Shown one piece after another: positions 8,939 through 17,501 of a DNA stretch of 64,000 bases (position 1 is its first letter; every line of letters starts with the position of its first letter). The translations under genes were made by a program, and so were the position numbers. The notes beneath the pieces were generated by a model. That model did no database searches. It had not been told where the DNA came from and was given only the letters and a program-made list of their open reading frames with translations. The DNA lies in assembly GCA_937974195.1 (NCBI GenBank), contig CALJIC010000011.1, positions 1 through 64,000 of the forward strand. Reading direction: 5' to 3'. Source of the stretch: an uncultured Roseiflexaceae bacterium. GTDB lineage: Bacteria > Chloroflexota > Chloroflexia > Chloroflexales > Roseiflexaceae.

Positions 8939-11479
8939 ATGAACTTCCCACCGCGCTACGACGCGGCGCAGAACGAGCGCCGCTGGCAGGAATACTGGGC
9001 CCGCGAGCGGATCTACGAGTTCCAGCCCGACGACAAGCGCCCGATCTTCGCGATCGACACCCCGCCGCCCACAGTCTCCGGTGAGCTGCACATCGGCCAC
9101 GTCTACTCCTACGTCCAGGCCGAGGCGATGGCGCGCTTCTGGCGCATGCAGGGCTTCAACGTCTACTACCCGTTCGGATTCGACGATAACGGCCTCCCGA
9201 CCGAGCGCTTCGTCGAGCGCAGCCGCGGCATCCGCGCGCGCGATATCGGCCGGCCCGCGTTCATCGCCGCCTGCCTCGAGGTCTCGCGCGAGGTCGAGGA
9301 CCGCTTCGAGGCGCTGTGGAAGAGCCTCGGGTTCAGCGTCGACTGGCGGCTGCGCTACTCGACGATCGACCCGCTGTCGCGGCGCATCTCGCAGTGGTCG
9401 TTCCTCGACCTGTACCGCAAGGGCCGCATCTACCGCGCCCAGGCGCCCAACCCGTGGTGCGTCGAGTGCCAGACGGCGATCGCCCAGGCCGAGATCGACG
9501 ACGCCGAGCGGACCACGACCTTCTACACGCTGGCCTTCGCCCTCGCCGACCAGGGATCGGCGGCCGAGCCGCAGTTCATCGAGATTGCCACCACGCGCCC
9601 CGAGCTGCTCCCGGCCTGCGTCGCGGTCTTCGTCCACCCCGCGGACGCGCGCTACCGCGGTCTGGTCGGGCGCGAGGCGCTGGTCCCGCTCATCGGCCGG
9701 CGCGTCCCGATCCTGGCCGACGAGCGGGCCGATCCCGAGAAGGGCACCGGCGCGGTGATGTGCTGCACCTTCGGCGACACGGCCGACGTCGCCTGGTGGC
9801 GCGACCACAGCCTGCCGCTGATCCCGCTCGTCACGCGCCGGGGCCAGCTCAGCGAGGCGGGCGGCCCCTACGCCGGGCTCACGCTGCGCGCGGCGCGCGA
9901 GCGGATCGTCCAGGACCTGCGCGCGCAGGGGGCGCTGAAGGCCGAGCGCGAGACGCAGCAGACCGTCCGCATCCACGAGCGCTGCAAGACGCCGCTGGAG
10001 ATCCTGGAGACCAGCCAGTGGTTCGTCCGCATCCTCGACGCGAAGGAGGAGCTGCTCGAGGCCGGGCGGCGCATCACCTGGCGCCCGGCGCATATGCAGG
10101 CGCGCTACGAGCACTGGGTCCGCAATCTGAGCTGGGACTGGTGCATCTCGCGCCAGCGCTTCTACGGCGTCCCGTTCCCGCTCTGGCACTGCGAGCGGTG
10201 CGGCGAGGTGGTCCTGGCCGACGAGTCGCAGCTGCCGGTCGACCCCACCGCCGACGCGCCGCCGCGGCGCTGCGCCTGCGGCAGCGCCGACCTGCGCCCC
10301 GAGGAGGATGTCATGGACACCTGGGCGACCTCCTCGCTCACCCCGCAGATCGCGGCGCTGCGCTACAGCGCGATTGGCGATGGAGCCGCCTCGGAGATGG
10401 GCGCGGGCCGGGAAGCGGCGGATGGCGCGTCGCTGTTCCGCGACCCGCTGTTCGAGCGGCTGTTCCCGATGCAGCTGCGGCCGCAGGCGCACGACATCAT
10501 CCGCACCTGGGCGTTCTACACCATCGCCAAGTCCTACTTTCACTTCGGGCGGATCCCGTGGGAGACGATCATGATCTCCGGGCACGGCCTGGACCCGTCG
10601 GGCCACAGCATCCACAAGTCGCTCGGCAACTCGCCGGTCGCGCCCGCAGCGCTGATCGGCCGCCACGGCGCGGATGCGGTGCGCTACTGGGCCTGCGGCG
10701 GCAGCGTCGGCGCCGACCAGCAGGTCAACGAGGAGACCATGCGCCAGGGGTCGCGGCTGATCACCAAGCTGTGGAACGCCAGCCGGTTCATCGGCTCGCA
10801 GCTCGGCGAGGAGGGCGGGCGGGCGCTGCTCTCCGGCCACGCGGCGCAGCTCAGGGAAGGCCTGCACTGGAGCGACAGAGCGCTGCTCTCCTGGCTGCAG
10901 CGCCTGATCATCCGGGCGACCGAGAGCTTCCGCGCCTACGAGTACGCCGCCGCGCGCGACGCGGCCGAGCGCTTCTTCTGGGGCACGCTGTGCGACAACT
11001 ACCTCGAGCTGATCAAGGGACGGCTGTACGACGGGGCGCCTGAGGAGCGGCTGGCCGCCGCGCGCACCGCGGCGCAGGCGCTGCTGGCGACGCTCAAGCT
11101 GCTGGCGCCGATCATGCCGCACGTCACCGAGGAGATCTACCAGCGGCTGTTCGCCGCCGCCGAGGGGGCGCGCTCGATCCACCTCAGCGCCTGGCCGCAG
11201 CCCGACGAGGGGCTGATCGACCCGGAGGCCGAGCGCGCCGGGGAGGCGCTGATCGCGATCGCCGCCGCCGCGCGCCGCTTCAAGACCGCCCACCAGCGCG
11301 GCCTGGGCACGGCGCTGGCCAGGCTGACGATCGCCGCTGAGGACGGCGGGCTGCGCTCGATGCTGGCCGCCTCGGAGGCCGACCTGCGCAGCGTCACCCG
11401 GGCGCAGGAGATCGTCTTCGCCGACGCGCCCGGCGCTGAGGAGATCGCGCCGGGGCTGTGGGTGACGGTTGAGGCGTAG
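8939..11479 (+). CDS. valS: Valine--tRNA ligase (archaeal/actinobacterial-like form)
   Basis: Class Ia synthetase of 846 residues that charges tRNA-Val. HIGH is intact at residues 51-54 within PPPTVSGELHIGHVYSY, followed by GFDDNGLPTE typical of the archaeal/actinobacterial type. The CP1 editing region has TTRPELLPACVAVFVHP, and zinc-type cysteine pairs occur in WCVEC near 173 and in CERCG plus CACG near 418-450. The anticodon-binding helical domain begins at about 620. The second signature, normally KMSKS, reads SIHKSLGN near 556-563, so only the last Lys-Ser is kept. The ATG follows GGAGG nine bases upstream. It lies behind the GUG-specifier T-box, which supports valine specificity over the related IleS and LeuS. 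Whether this is the only ValS of the genome cannot be told. Confidence 0.92.
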   Translation: MNFPPRYDAAQNERRWQEYWARERIYEFQPDDKRPIFAIDTPPPTVSGELHIGHVYSYVQAEAMARFWRMQGFNVYYPFGFDDNGLPTERFVERSRGIRARDIGRPAFIAACLEVSREVEDRFEALWKSLGFSVDWRLRYSTIDPLSRRISQWSFLDLYRKGRIYRAQAPNPWCVECQTAIAQAEIDDAERTTTFYTLAFALADQGSAAEPQFIEIATTRPELLPACVAVFVHPADARYRGLVGREALVPLIGRRVPILADERADPEKGTGAVMCCTFGDTADVAWWRDHSLPLIPLVTRRGQLSEAGGPYAGLTLRAARERIVQDLRAQGALKAERETQQTVRIHERCKTPLEILETSQWFVRILDAKEELLEAGRRITWRPAHMQARYEHWVRNLSWDWCISRQRFYGVPFPLWHCERCGEVVLADESQLPVDPTADAPPRRCACGSADLRPEEDVMDTWATSSLTPQIAALRYSAIGDGAASEMGAGREAADGASLFRDPLFERLFPMQLRPQAHDIIRTWAFYTIAKSYFHFGRIPWETIMISGHGLDPSGHSIHKSLGNSPVAPAALIGRHGADAVRYWACGGSVGADQQVNEETMRQGSRLITKLWNASRFIGSQLGEEGGRALLSGHAAQLREGLHWSDRALLSWLQRLIIRATESFRAYEYAAARDAAERFFWGTLCDNYLELIKGRLYDGAPEERLAAARTAAQALLATLKLLAPIMPHVTEEIYQRLFAAAEGARSIHLSAWPQPDEGLIDPEAERAGEALIAIAAAARRFKTAHQRGLGTALARLTIAAEDGGLRSMLAASEADLRSVTRAQEIVFADAPGAEEIAPGLWVTVEA

Positions 11480-11540
11480 GCTGGCCCGGCCGCGCGGGCT
11501 CCGCCCGCTCTGTCTTCCTTCGGGCTGCCGCTGCGCGGGC

Positions 11541-11579
11541 ATAGCAGGGGTGCGGAGTCGAACTCCGCACTTCTGCTAT
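11541..11579. terminator. Bipartite hairpin between valS and pdxH
   Basis: ATAGCAG (11541-11547) pairs with CTGCTAT (11573-11579) and, inside, GTGCGGAGT (11550-11558) with ACTCCGCAC (11562-11570). A strong two-part stem with a three-base loop but no T-run. The right end also contains TATACT (11577-11582), a possible -10 for pdxH. Probably a terminator or transcript-protecting hairpin. Confidence 0.6.
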
Positions 11580-11618
11580 ACTCCTCGATCGTAGCCACGC
11601 TGAACCGCGGAGCAGCCT

Positions 11619-12254
11619 ATGACGCTCGCCAACCTGCGTAAGGAGTACACCCTGCGCGGCCTCTCGGAGGCCGAGGTCCACCCGGACCCAGTCAGGCAGT
11701 TCGCCATCTGGTTCGAGCAGGCTGTCGCGGCCGGGCACCCGGAGCCCAACGCCATGACCCTGGCGACCGCGACGCCGGACGGCAGGCCCTCGGCGCGGAT
11801 GGTGCTGCTGAAGAGCTACGACGAGGCCGGCTTCGTGTTCTTCAGCAACTACGAGAGCCGCAAGGGCTCCGAGCTGCGGGCCAACCCGTACGCGGCGCTG
11901 GTGTTCTACTGGCCGCAGCTCGAGCGCCAGGTGCGGATCGAGGGCAGCGTTGCGCCGGTCGCGCCGCAGGAGTCCGACGCCTACTTCGCCACCCGCCCGC
12001 GCGAGGCGCGGCTCGGCGCGTGGGCATCGGCCCAGAGCCGCCCGCTGGCCAGCCGCGACGAGCTGGAGCGGCGCGTCGCCGAGCTGGCCGCGCAGTACGA
12101 GGGGCGCGAGGTGCCGCGGCCGCCGCACTGGGGCGGCTACCGCGTGCGCCACGAGCGCGTCGAGTTTTGGCAGGGCCGCCCCAGCCGGCTGCACGACCGC
12201 ATCTGCTACACGCGCGACGGCGAGGGGTGGCGGATAGAGCGGCTGGCGCCCTAG
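11619..12254 (+). CDS. pdxH: Pyridoxamine/pyridoxine 5'-phosphate oxidase
   Basis: FMN-dependent cytosolic enzyme that makes pyridoxal 5'-phosphate, the last step of vitamin B6 synthesis and salvage. 211 residues, normal length. Family landmarks: LRKEYTLRGLSE at the N terminus, NAMTLATATPDGRPSARMVLLK (FMN contacts) near 45, FFSNYESRKGSEL near 72, ALVFYWPQLERQVRIEG near 91, and the C-terminal WGGYRVRHERVEFWQG and RLHDRICY segments that bind phosphate. GGAG precedes the ATG at normal distance. Flanked by valS and a deacetylase with no obvious pathway link. Confidence 0.95.
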   Translation: MTLANLRKEYTLRGLSEAEVHPDPVRQFAIWFEQAVAAGHPEPNAMTLATATPDGRPSARMVLLKSYDEAGFVFFSNYESRKGSELRANPYAALVFYWPQLERQVRIEGSVAPVAPQESDAYFATRPREARLGAWASAQSRPLASRDELERRVAELAAQYEGREVPRPPHWGGYRVRHERVEFWQGRPSRLHDRICYTRDGEGWRIERLAP

Positions 12255-12344
12255 CGCGCTCGGGCTGGGCGAGCCGTGCGGCCTCCGCGTGGCCAGCGCC
12301 TACGTGTTCTTCGCACTCGACCTGTCAGCGCAAGGGAGCACCAC

Positions 12345-13232
12345 ATGAACCCCCTTCTGCAGCGGCTGGGCTTCGGCCCGAACGACCGGGTGGCGATCGT
12401 CCACGCCGACGACATCGGCGCCTACCAGGCGTCGCTGCCCGCGATCGCGGATCTGTTCGAGGCCGGGCTGGTCTCCTCGTGTGCCACGATGGTGCCATGC
12501 CCCTGGTTCCCGGCGGTGGTCGCCTTCGCGCGCGCCAACCCGTCGGCCGACATCGGGGTCCACACGACGATCACCAGCGAGTACGAGCTGTATCGCTGGG
12601 GGCCCGTCGGCCCGCGCGACCCGGCGAGCGGCCTGCTTGACGCCGATGGCTACTTCCACCGCAGCGTGGCGGGCGTGATGGCCGCGGCGCCGGAGGCGGT
12701 GGCGGCCGAGCTGCGCGTCCAGGTCGAGCGGGCGCTGGCGGCCGGGATCGACGTGACGCACGTGGACTCGCACATGGGCGCCGTCTTCATCCCGGCGTTC
12801 CTTCCCGGCTACCTGGCGGCCGCGGAGGTGGCGCGGGTGCCGGCGTTTCTGCTGCGAGCTGACGCGCAGCAGCTGCGGGAGCGCGGCCTGCCCGAGCCGT
12901 TGATCGCGCAGCTGCTGGACATGCTCCGCGAGGCCGAGGCGTCCGGCCTGCCGGTCGTGGACCACCTGGCGATGATGCCGCTGGAGCGCCACGCCGACCG
13001 CGTGGCGGAGGCGAAGGCGGTGTTCGACGCGCTGCCGCCCGGCCTGAGCTACGTGATCCTCCACCCGGCGCAGGACACCCCCGAGCTGCGCGCCGCAGCG
13101 CCGTCGGACTGGCAGGCGCGCGCGGCGGACTACGAGGCGTTCTGCAGCCGCGAGCTGCGCGACTACGTCCGCTCGCGCGGGGTGCAGGTGATCGGGTGGC
13201 GAACGATCAGGGATGCGCTGCGCGCCTCGTAG
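12345..13232 (+). CDS. ChbG/YdjC-family carbohydrate deacetylase
   Basis: About 295 residues. Metal-dependent deacetylase of the ChbG/HpnK/YdjC family, which removes acetyl groups from N-acetylated oligosaccharides or hopanoid sugars. The metal-binding motif HADDIG starts at residue 20, GVHTTI near 72 and THVDSHMGAVF near 140 supply further ligands, and HPAQDTPELR near 240 matches the C-terminal histidine region. The start at 12345 follows AAGGGAG at proper distance, while the upstream in-frame ATG at 12276 has none and would overlap the pdxH trailer. No sugar-specific neighbour identifies the substrate. Confidence 0.85.
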   Translation: MNPLLQRLGFGPNDRVAIVHADDIGAYQASLPAIADLFEAGLVSSCATMVPCPWFPAVVAFARANPSADIGVHTTITSEYELYRWGPVGPRDPASGLLDADGYFHRSVAGVMAAAPEAVAAELRVQVERALAAGIDVTHVDSHMGAVFIPAFLPGYLAAAEVARVPAFLLRADAQQLRERGLPEPLIAQLLDMLREAEASGLPVVDHLAMMPLERHADRVAEAKAVFDALPPGLSYVILHPAQDTPELRAAAPSDWQARAADYEAFCSRELRDYVRSRGVQVIGWRTIRDALRAS

Positions 13233-13271
13233 GCCGCCTTCCACGCTGGCGAAGGGCACAACACCAGCCGG

Positions 13272-14948
13272 TCAGCCCTCGCGCTCCCGCTCCACCAAGG
13301 CGCGGCGTAACACCTTGCCGATGAACGAGCGCGGCAGCGCGTCGAGGAACTCGACGGCCCCGGGCACCTTGTAGCTGCTCAGGCGCTCCCTGAGGAAGGC
13401 GAGGATCTCGTCCGGGGTCGCGCTCTCGCCGCGGCGCAGCACCACGAACGCCTTCAGATCGGTGCGGCCTGAGCTGGGGACCCCGGCCACCGCCGCCTCG
13501 AGCACCTTGGGGTGCTCGTACAGCACCTCCTCCACGTCGCGCGGGTAGATGTTGTACTGCCCGGCGATGATCATCTCCTTGCGGCGCTCGATGACCCGGA
13601 AGAAGCCCTGCTCGTCCATCTCGGCCACATCGCCGGTGCGCAGCCAGCCGCCGGGCAGCAGCACCTCGGCGGTCTCGGCCGGGCGGTTCCAGTAGCCCTG
13701 CATGAGCTGCGGGCCGCGCACGAGCAGCTCGCCCACCTTCCCCGGCAGCAGGTCCGCGCCGGTCTGCAGGTCGACGATCTTCGCCTCGGTCGAGGGGAGC
13801 GGCAGGCCGATGAAGCCGTGGCGGTCGTGGTGGCCGCGCAGCGGGTTCACGTGCGTGACCGGCCCGGCTTCGGTGAGGCCGTAGCCCTCCACCAGGTGGG
13901 CGCGCGTGATGCGCTCGAAGCCCTCCTGGACCTCGATCGGCAGCGGCGCCGCGCCGCTGATGCACGCCCGCAGCGACGCGAGCCCGTAGCGGCGGGCGTC
14001 CCGGACCTCGTTGATCGCCGCGTACATCGGCGGCACGCCGGGGAAGATCGTCGGGCGCTCGCGCCGCACCGCGTGCAGCACGTTCATGGTCTCGAAGGTC
14101 GGCAGCAGGATCATCGCGGCGCCGAGCGCGGCCGCCAGGTTCATGCAGGCGGTCATGCCGTAGGCGTGCGAGAAGGGCAGCGCACAGAGGATGCGCTCGG
14201 CGCCGCGCCGGGCGTCGGGCATCCAGGCGGCGAGCTGCAGCGCGTTCGCCACCAGGCTGCGGTGGGTGTGCAGCACGCCCTTCGGCTCGCCGGTGGTGCC
14301 GCCGGTGTAGAGCAGCGCGGCGGGCGAGGCGGGCGCGGCGAGGGGCGGGTCAGGCGAATGGGCGCCCTGGGCCGCGCCGAGCATGCGCGCCATCCAGAGC
14401 GAGCGTCGCGCCTCCGCGTCCGGCACGCGGTGGCCCTCGCGCTCCTGGCGCAGCAGCGTGAAGAGCTGGCGCTGCGAGCTGGGGAGAAACTCCTTCAGAT
14501 TGGTGTAGATCACCCGCCTGACCGGGGCGCGCGCCCGCACCTGCGCGATCAGCGGGTGGAACATGCTCAGCGCGAGCAGCGTGTCGGCCTGGGCGTCCTC
14601 GATCTGGCGGATCAGGCCGCCGGCCTCGAAGATCGGGTTGGTGAGCACCACCACCGCGCCGGCGCGCAGCGCCCCGTAGTAGCCGATCACCGCCTGCGGA
14701 ATGTTCGGGAGCACCAGCACCACGCGATCGCCCGGCTGCAGGCCCTCGTCCAGCAGCGCGGCGGCGAAGCGGCTGGACAGCCGGTCGAGCTCGGCGTAGC
14801 TGATCGTCCGGCCGTAGAACAGCACCGCCGGCGCGTCCGGGTGCCCGCGCGCCGCAGCGCTCAGGAGATCCGGCAGCGTCAGCGGCGGAACCTCGATCGC
14901 CGGCGGGACGCCGGGGTCGTAGTGGGCGTGCCACGGGCTCGCGCTCAT
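13272..14948 (-). CDS. Acyl-CoA ligase (AMP-forming), long-chain fatty-acid type
   Basis: ANL-superfamily enzyme of about 558 residues that activates a carboxylate to acyl-adenylate and then the CoA thioester. Visible motifs in order: the P-loop LLYTGGTTGEPKGVLHTHRS near 173, GYGLTEAGPVTHVNP near 345, the hinge region GWLRTGDVAEMDEQGFFRVIER near 428, and the catalytic-lysine region PRSFIGKVLRR at the C terminus. The closest named group is FadD-like long-chain fatty acid ligases, but chain length is not readable. I prefer the ATG at 14946-14948 (GAGG upstream) over one 13 codons earlier. An extended -10 lies at 14986-14994 on this strand. It converges on the ChbG-like gene with a 39-base gap. 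Confidence 0.9.
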   Translation of the reverse strand: MSASPWHAHYDPGVPPAIEVPPLTLPDLLSAAARGHPDAPAVLFYGRTISYAELDRLSSRFAAALLDEGLQPGDRVVLVLPNIPQAVIGYYGALRAGAVVVLTNPIFEAGGLIRQIEDAQADTLLALSMFHPLIAQVRARAPVRRVIYTNLKEFLPSSQRQLFTLLRQEREGHRVPDAEARRSLWMARMLGAAQGAHSPDPPLAAPASPAALLYTGGTTGEPKGVLHTHRSLVANALQLAAWMPDARRGAERILCALPFSHAYGMTACMNLAAALGAAMILLPTFETMNVLHAVRRERPTIFPGVPPMYAAINEVRDARRYGLASLRACISGAAPLPIEVQEGFERITRAHLVEGYGLTEAGPVTHVNPLRGHHDRHGFIGLPLPSTEAKIVDLQTGADLLPGKVGELLVRGPQLMQGYWNRPAETAEVLLPGGWLRTGDVAEMDEQGFFRVIERRKEMIIAGQYNIYPRDVEEVLYEHPKVLEAAVAGVPSSGRTDLKAFVVLRRGESATPDEILAFLRERLSSYKVPGAVEFLDALPRSFIGKVLRRALVEREREG

Positions 14949-14985
14949 GTGGGCCTCGCTCTGTCGTCGTTGACTGCTCGAGACC

Positions 14986-14994
14986 ATTGTAGCA
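14986..14994 (-). promoter_or_regulatory. Extended -10 promoter of the acyl-CoA ligase gene
   Basis: Minus-strand TGCTACAAT, five of six -10 bases plus the TGn extension, 38 bases upstream of the ATG. The remaining divergent gap up to radC (14995-15283) holds only GC-rich repeat-like sequence, with no further gene seen. Confidence 0.6.
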
Positions 14995-15204
14995 GCCGAC
15001 GATAGTGCCTCCAGAACGGGCGGCGAAGCGCCGGCGCAGCCCCGCCCAGCGGACCTACGGACGAAAGTACCGCGCAGCTGCCCGCTTTATTGGATAACCG
15101 GCGCCCGCGCCGCGCGGTAGCTCATATGACGGGATTGCATGGCCCGTGTTCTCCAGAGGGCTCCGCCTCCGCAGAATTTCTGCCGGAGGTGCGGAGGGTC
15201 GCAG

Positions 15205-15280
15205 GCCAAGGCACGCCGTTGGGAGGCTCGGCGGGCCTGCGGCCCTCCAAAGGGCCCTTCTCCCTCGCGAAAGGGCGCCG
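15205..15280. repeat. Weak copy of the composite GC-rich hairpin repeat
   Basis: The stretch contains GGCGGGCCTGCGGCCCTCC followed by AAAGGGCCCTTCTCCCTCGCGAAAGGG, resembling the GGAGGGCCGCAGGCCCTCC arm and following TTTTCC-type spacer of the better copies at 44.2 and 60.2 kb, but without the long central hairpin. It abuts the RadC start. Confidence 0.4.
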
Positions 15281-15283
15281 CCA

Positions 15284-16003
15284 GTGGCACAGTACTACCT
15301 GCGAATCCGCGAGCTCCCCGAGCACGAGAAGCCCCGCGAGCGGCTGCGCGACCAGGGGCCGGCCGCGCTCAGCGACGCCGAGCTGCTCGCCATCCTGCTG
15401 CGCGTGGGGGTATCCGGCGCGAACGCGGTGCAGCTCGCCCAGCAGATCCTCACCGAGTTCGGCGGGTGGGCCGGGCTGCAGCGGGCGCAGTTCCACGAGA
15501 TCGCCGAGCGGCGCGGGATGGGCGAGGCTAAGACCGCCCAGCTCAAGGCCGCCCTCGAGATCGGGCGGCGCCTGCTGCTCGCCGCGCGCGAGGAGCGCTT
15601 CCAGATCCGCTCGCCCGGCGACGTCGCAACGCTGATGCAGGTCGAGATGGGCCACCTTGACCAGGAGCACCTGCGGGTGATCTGCCTTGACACCAAGAAC
15701 CGCGTCCAGAAGATCCACACCGTCTACGTCGGCAGCCTCAACACCTCCATGGTCCGCATCGGCGAGATCTTCAAGGAGGCCGTCCGCCTCAACAGCGCCA
15801 GCATCATCGTCGTCCACAACCACCCCAGCGGCGACCCGACCCCCTCGCCGGAGGACGTGCTCGTCACGCGGCAGATCATCGAGGCCGGCCAGCTCCTCGA
15901 CGTCGATGTGCTGGACCATCTGGTGATCGGCAGCGGGCGCTACGTGAGCATGCGCGAGCGCGGGCTGGCTTTTTCCAAGCAGCCTGCAGGGAACAAGGCG
16001 TGA
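15284..16003 (+). CDS. radC: RadC/UPF0758 family JAB-domain protein
   Basis: About 239 residues with the GTG start at 15284 (AQYYLRIRELPEHEKPRERL), which reproduces the family's usual N terminus; the frame stays open for 46 codons upstream through repeat sequence, which I consider untranslated. An N-terminal helix-hairpin-helix region (LSDAELLAILLRVG, residues 28-41) precedes a JAB/JAMM metalloprotease-like domain with VVHNHPSGDPTPSPED near 177-192 holding the zinc ligands. The protein was once tied to DNA repair, a claim later withdrawn, so its function is best called unknown although linked by family to DNA metabolism. Immediate neighbours give no further clue. Confidence 0.9.
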   Translation: MAQYYLRIRELPEHEKPRERLRDQGPAALSDAELLAILLRVGVSGANAVQLAQQILTEFGGWAGLQRAQFHEIAERRGMGEAKTAQLKAALEIGRRLLLAAREERFQIRSPGDVATLMQVEMGHLDQEHLRVICLDTKNRVQKIHTVYVGSLNTSMVRIGEIFKEAVRLNSASIIVVHNHPSGDPTPSPEDVLVTRQIIEAGQLLDVDVLDHLVIGSGRYVSMRERGLAFSKQPAGNKA

Positions 16004-16046
16004 GGAACGGGCGTGGAGCTATCTGCCCGATGAAGGGAGGCGCGGA

Positions 16047-17246
16047 CTAGCGCGGCGCGCGTGACAGGTCGTTGTCCGCTGCCTCCGGCCTGCCGCCAGC
16101 CGCCTCCGCCCGGTGCTCTGCGGGCACGATCACCTCGATCACCGTGCCGCTCCCCGGCGCGCTCCGGACCTCCAGCGTCCCGCCGATCAGGTGCGCCCGC
16201 TCGCGCATGCCGATCAGCCCGAACCCCTGCCCCGGCTCCGGCGGCTCGCTGGCCTCGATGCCCCGCCCGTCGTCCGCCACGCTGAGCGCCAGGCGCCCAC
16301 CCTCGCGGCGGAGGGTGATGCGCGCCGACTGGGCTCGGGCGTGCTTGCGGGTGTTCGCCAGCCCTTCCTGGGCGATGCGGTAGAGCGCCTCGGCGACCCG
16401 CGCCGGCACCGGGTCCACGTCCGGCCCGATGTCCGCCGTCACCTGCAGCCCGCTCTCCTCGGCGACGCGCCGCGCCAGCGCCTGCAGCGCCTCGCCGAGC
16501 GGCCCGCGCTCGAGCGGCCCGCCGCGCAGCTCCAGCACCGAGCGCCGCGCCTCCTCCAGGCTCTCGCGTGTGCGCGCCAGGGCCTGCCGGATGCGCTCGC
16601 GCGCCCGCTGCGGCGCCACCTCCAGCAGCGCGTCGGCGGCCTCGAGCTGCAGCGCGATCCCGGCCAGCTCCTGCGCCAGCGTGTCGTGGACGTCGCGCGC
16701 CAGGCGGTTGCGCTCCTCGACGCGCGCCATGTGCATCGCCTGCTCGGCCAGCCGGATGCGCTCCACGGTCGCCGCGATCTGGTAGCCGACCGCCGAGATC
16801 ACCTGCAGGTCCTGGGGCGTGAACGTGTCCCAGTCCGACGTCGCCAGGTTCATGATCCCGAGCAGCTGGTCGCCCTTCATCAGCGGCATGCTCGCGTGGT
16901 AGGCCAGCCCCTGGCGGTCGCCGCTGGCCTCGCGCAGCCGGCTGCACTCGACCACCTGCCCGGCGGGGCTGAGCTCCCCTTTGCGCGCCAGCGCCTGGCA
17001 GTTACACAGGCCGTTCCACGGCTCGCCGGGGTAGGAGAGCGCCGGCGGCAGGTTGTGGTGCGCGGCTACCTCGAAGGCGCCCTCGTCGTCGCGCAGAAAG
17101 AGCCAGCCGGTGTGCAGCCCGAGCAGCTCCACCACCAGCGGCAGCGTGACATCGAGCGTCTCCGGCAGGCTCACGCCGCGGTTGAGCGTCTCGGCGATCT
17201 CTTTCAGCACCCGCAGCGTGCTCGTCGCGTTGTAGCGTGGTCGCAT
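16047..17246 (-). CDS. GAF-domain sensor histidine kinase, NarX/DegS type
   Basis: 399 residues, no membrane segment. An N-terminal GAF domain (residues 20-165) contains several cysteines (LCNCQAL near 82 and VECSRL near 98), which could be redox or ligand-binding. A HisKA_3 dimerisation domain follows with the phosphorylated histidine in RLARDVHDTLAQELAG near 190, and a HATPase_c domain with LYRIAQEGLANTRKHA (N box), VADDGRGI and GFGLIGMRERA. Such kinases pair with LuxR/NarL-type regulators; none is adjacent, though an unusual LuxR protein is at 43.5 kb. The minus-strand TACAAT at 17253-17258 is only six bases before the ATG, so the mRNA may be leaderless. No partner regulator is encoded next door. 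Confidence 0.88.
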   Translation of the reverse strand: MRPRYNATSTLRVLKEIAETLNRGVSLPETLDVTLPLVVELLGLHTGWLFLRDDEGAFEVAAHHNLPPALSYPGEPWNGLCNCQALARKGELSPAGQVVECSRLREASGDRQGLAYHASMPLMKGDQLLGIMNLATSDWDTFTPQDLQVISAVGYQIAATVERIRLAEQAMHMARVEERNRLARDVHDTLAQELAGIALQLEAADALLEVAPQRARERIRQALARTRESLEEARRSVLELRGGPLERGPLGEALQALARRVAEESGLQVTADIGPDVDPVPARVAEALYRIAQEGLANTRKHARAQSARITLRREGGRLALSVADDGRGIEASEPPEPGQGFGLIGMRERAHLIGGTLEVRSAPGSGTVIEVIVPAEHRAEAAGGRPEAADNDLSRAPR

Positions 17247-17252
17247 GCCCCT

Positions 17253-17258
17253 ATTGTA
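17253..17258 (-). promoter_or_regulatory. -10 element giving a possibly leaderless GAF kinase mRNA
   Basis: TACAAT on the minus strand ends six bases before the kinase ATG (17246), so transcription should begin at or within a base or two of the start codon. AGGGGC lies between but is too near the ATG to be a normal ribosome site. No convincing -35. Confidence 0.45.
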
Positions 17259-17295
17259 CTCCCAGAACAGCGTCTGCGGGCTGCGTCCATCCGCC

Positions 17296-17375
17296 CTCCC
17301 TCCTTAACGGGGAGGTGTGGAGGGCCTTGCCTCCCCGAACCCCTCCGACAGGTTGTGGGGCGAGGGAGAGGCCAG
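17296..17375. repeat. Partial composite hairpin repeat
   Basis: Contains GGGGAGGTGTGGAGGGCC, TGCCTCCCCGAACCCCTCC and AGGTTGTGGGG, matching in order the outer arms of the repeat copies at 44.2 and 60.2 kb but missing the central 18-base-pair hairpin. Lies between two divergent genes. Confidence 0.5.
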
Positions 17376-17391
17376 CGCGCCGCCCCTCACC

Positions 17392-17420
17392 TTGACAGCC
17401 ACATGCAATCGTGATACGCT
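17392..17420 (+). promoter_or_regulatory. Promoter of the VanW-family gene
   Basis: TTGACA (17392-17397), 17-base spacer, TACGCT (17415-17420) with a TGn extension. Predicted start near 17427. Directly downstream is the perfect palindrome CCTAATTAGG (17442-17451) and two copies of TCCTA exactly 20 bases apart (17441 and 17461), a layout suited to a regulator binding just after the start site. Confidence 0.65.
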
Positions 17421-17501
17421 TTACACGCGAAACTCAAGAATCCTAATTAGGGTGCAAGATTCCTACTACATTCTGCATGGGTGGCTCCGGAGTGTGCGCG
17501 T

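Noticed and set aside
7430..11542. Very long open frame on the minus strand opposite valS
   Set aside because: It is a shadow of valS: GC-rich codon bias leaves the opposite strand open. Composition is arginine/glycine/alanine/histidine-rich with no domain, and it crosses the T-box.
15146..15283. N-terminal extension of RadC
   Set aside because: Sequence is GC-rich repeat; homologues begin at the YYLRIRELP segment, matched by GTG at 15284.
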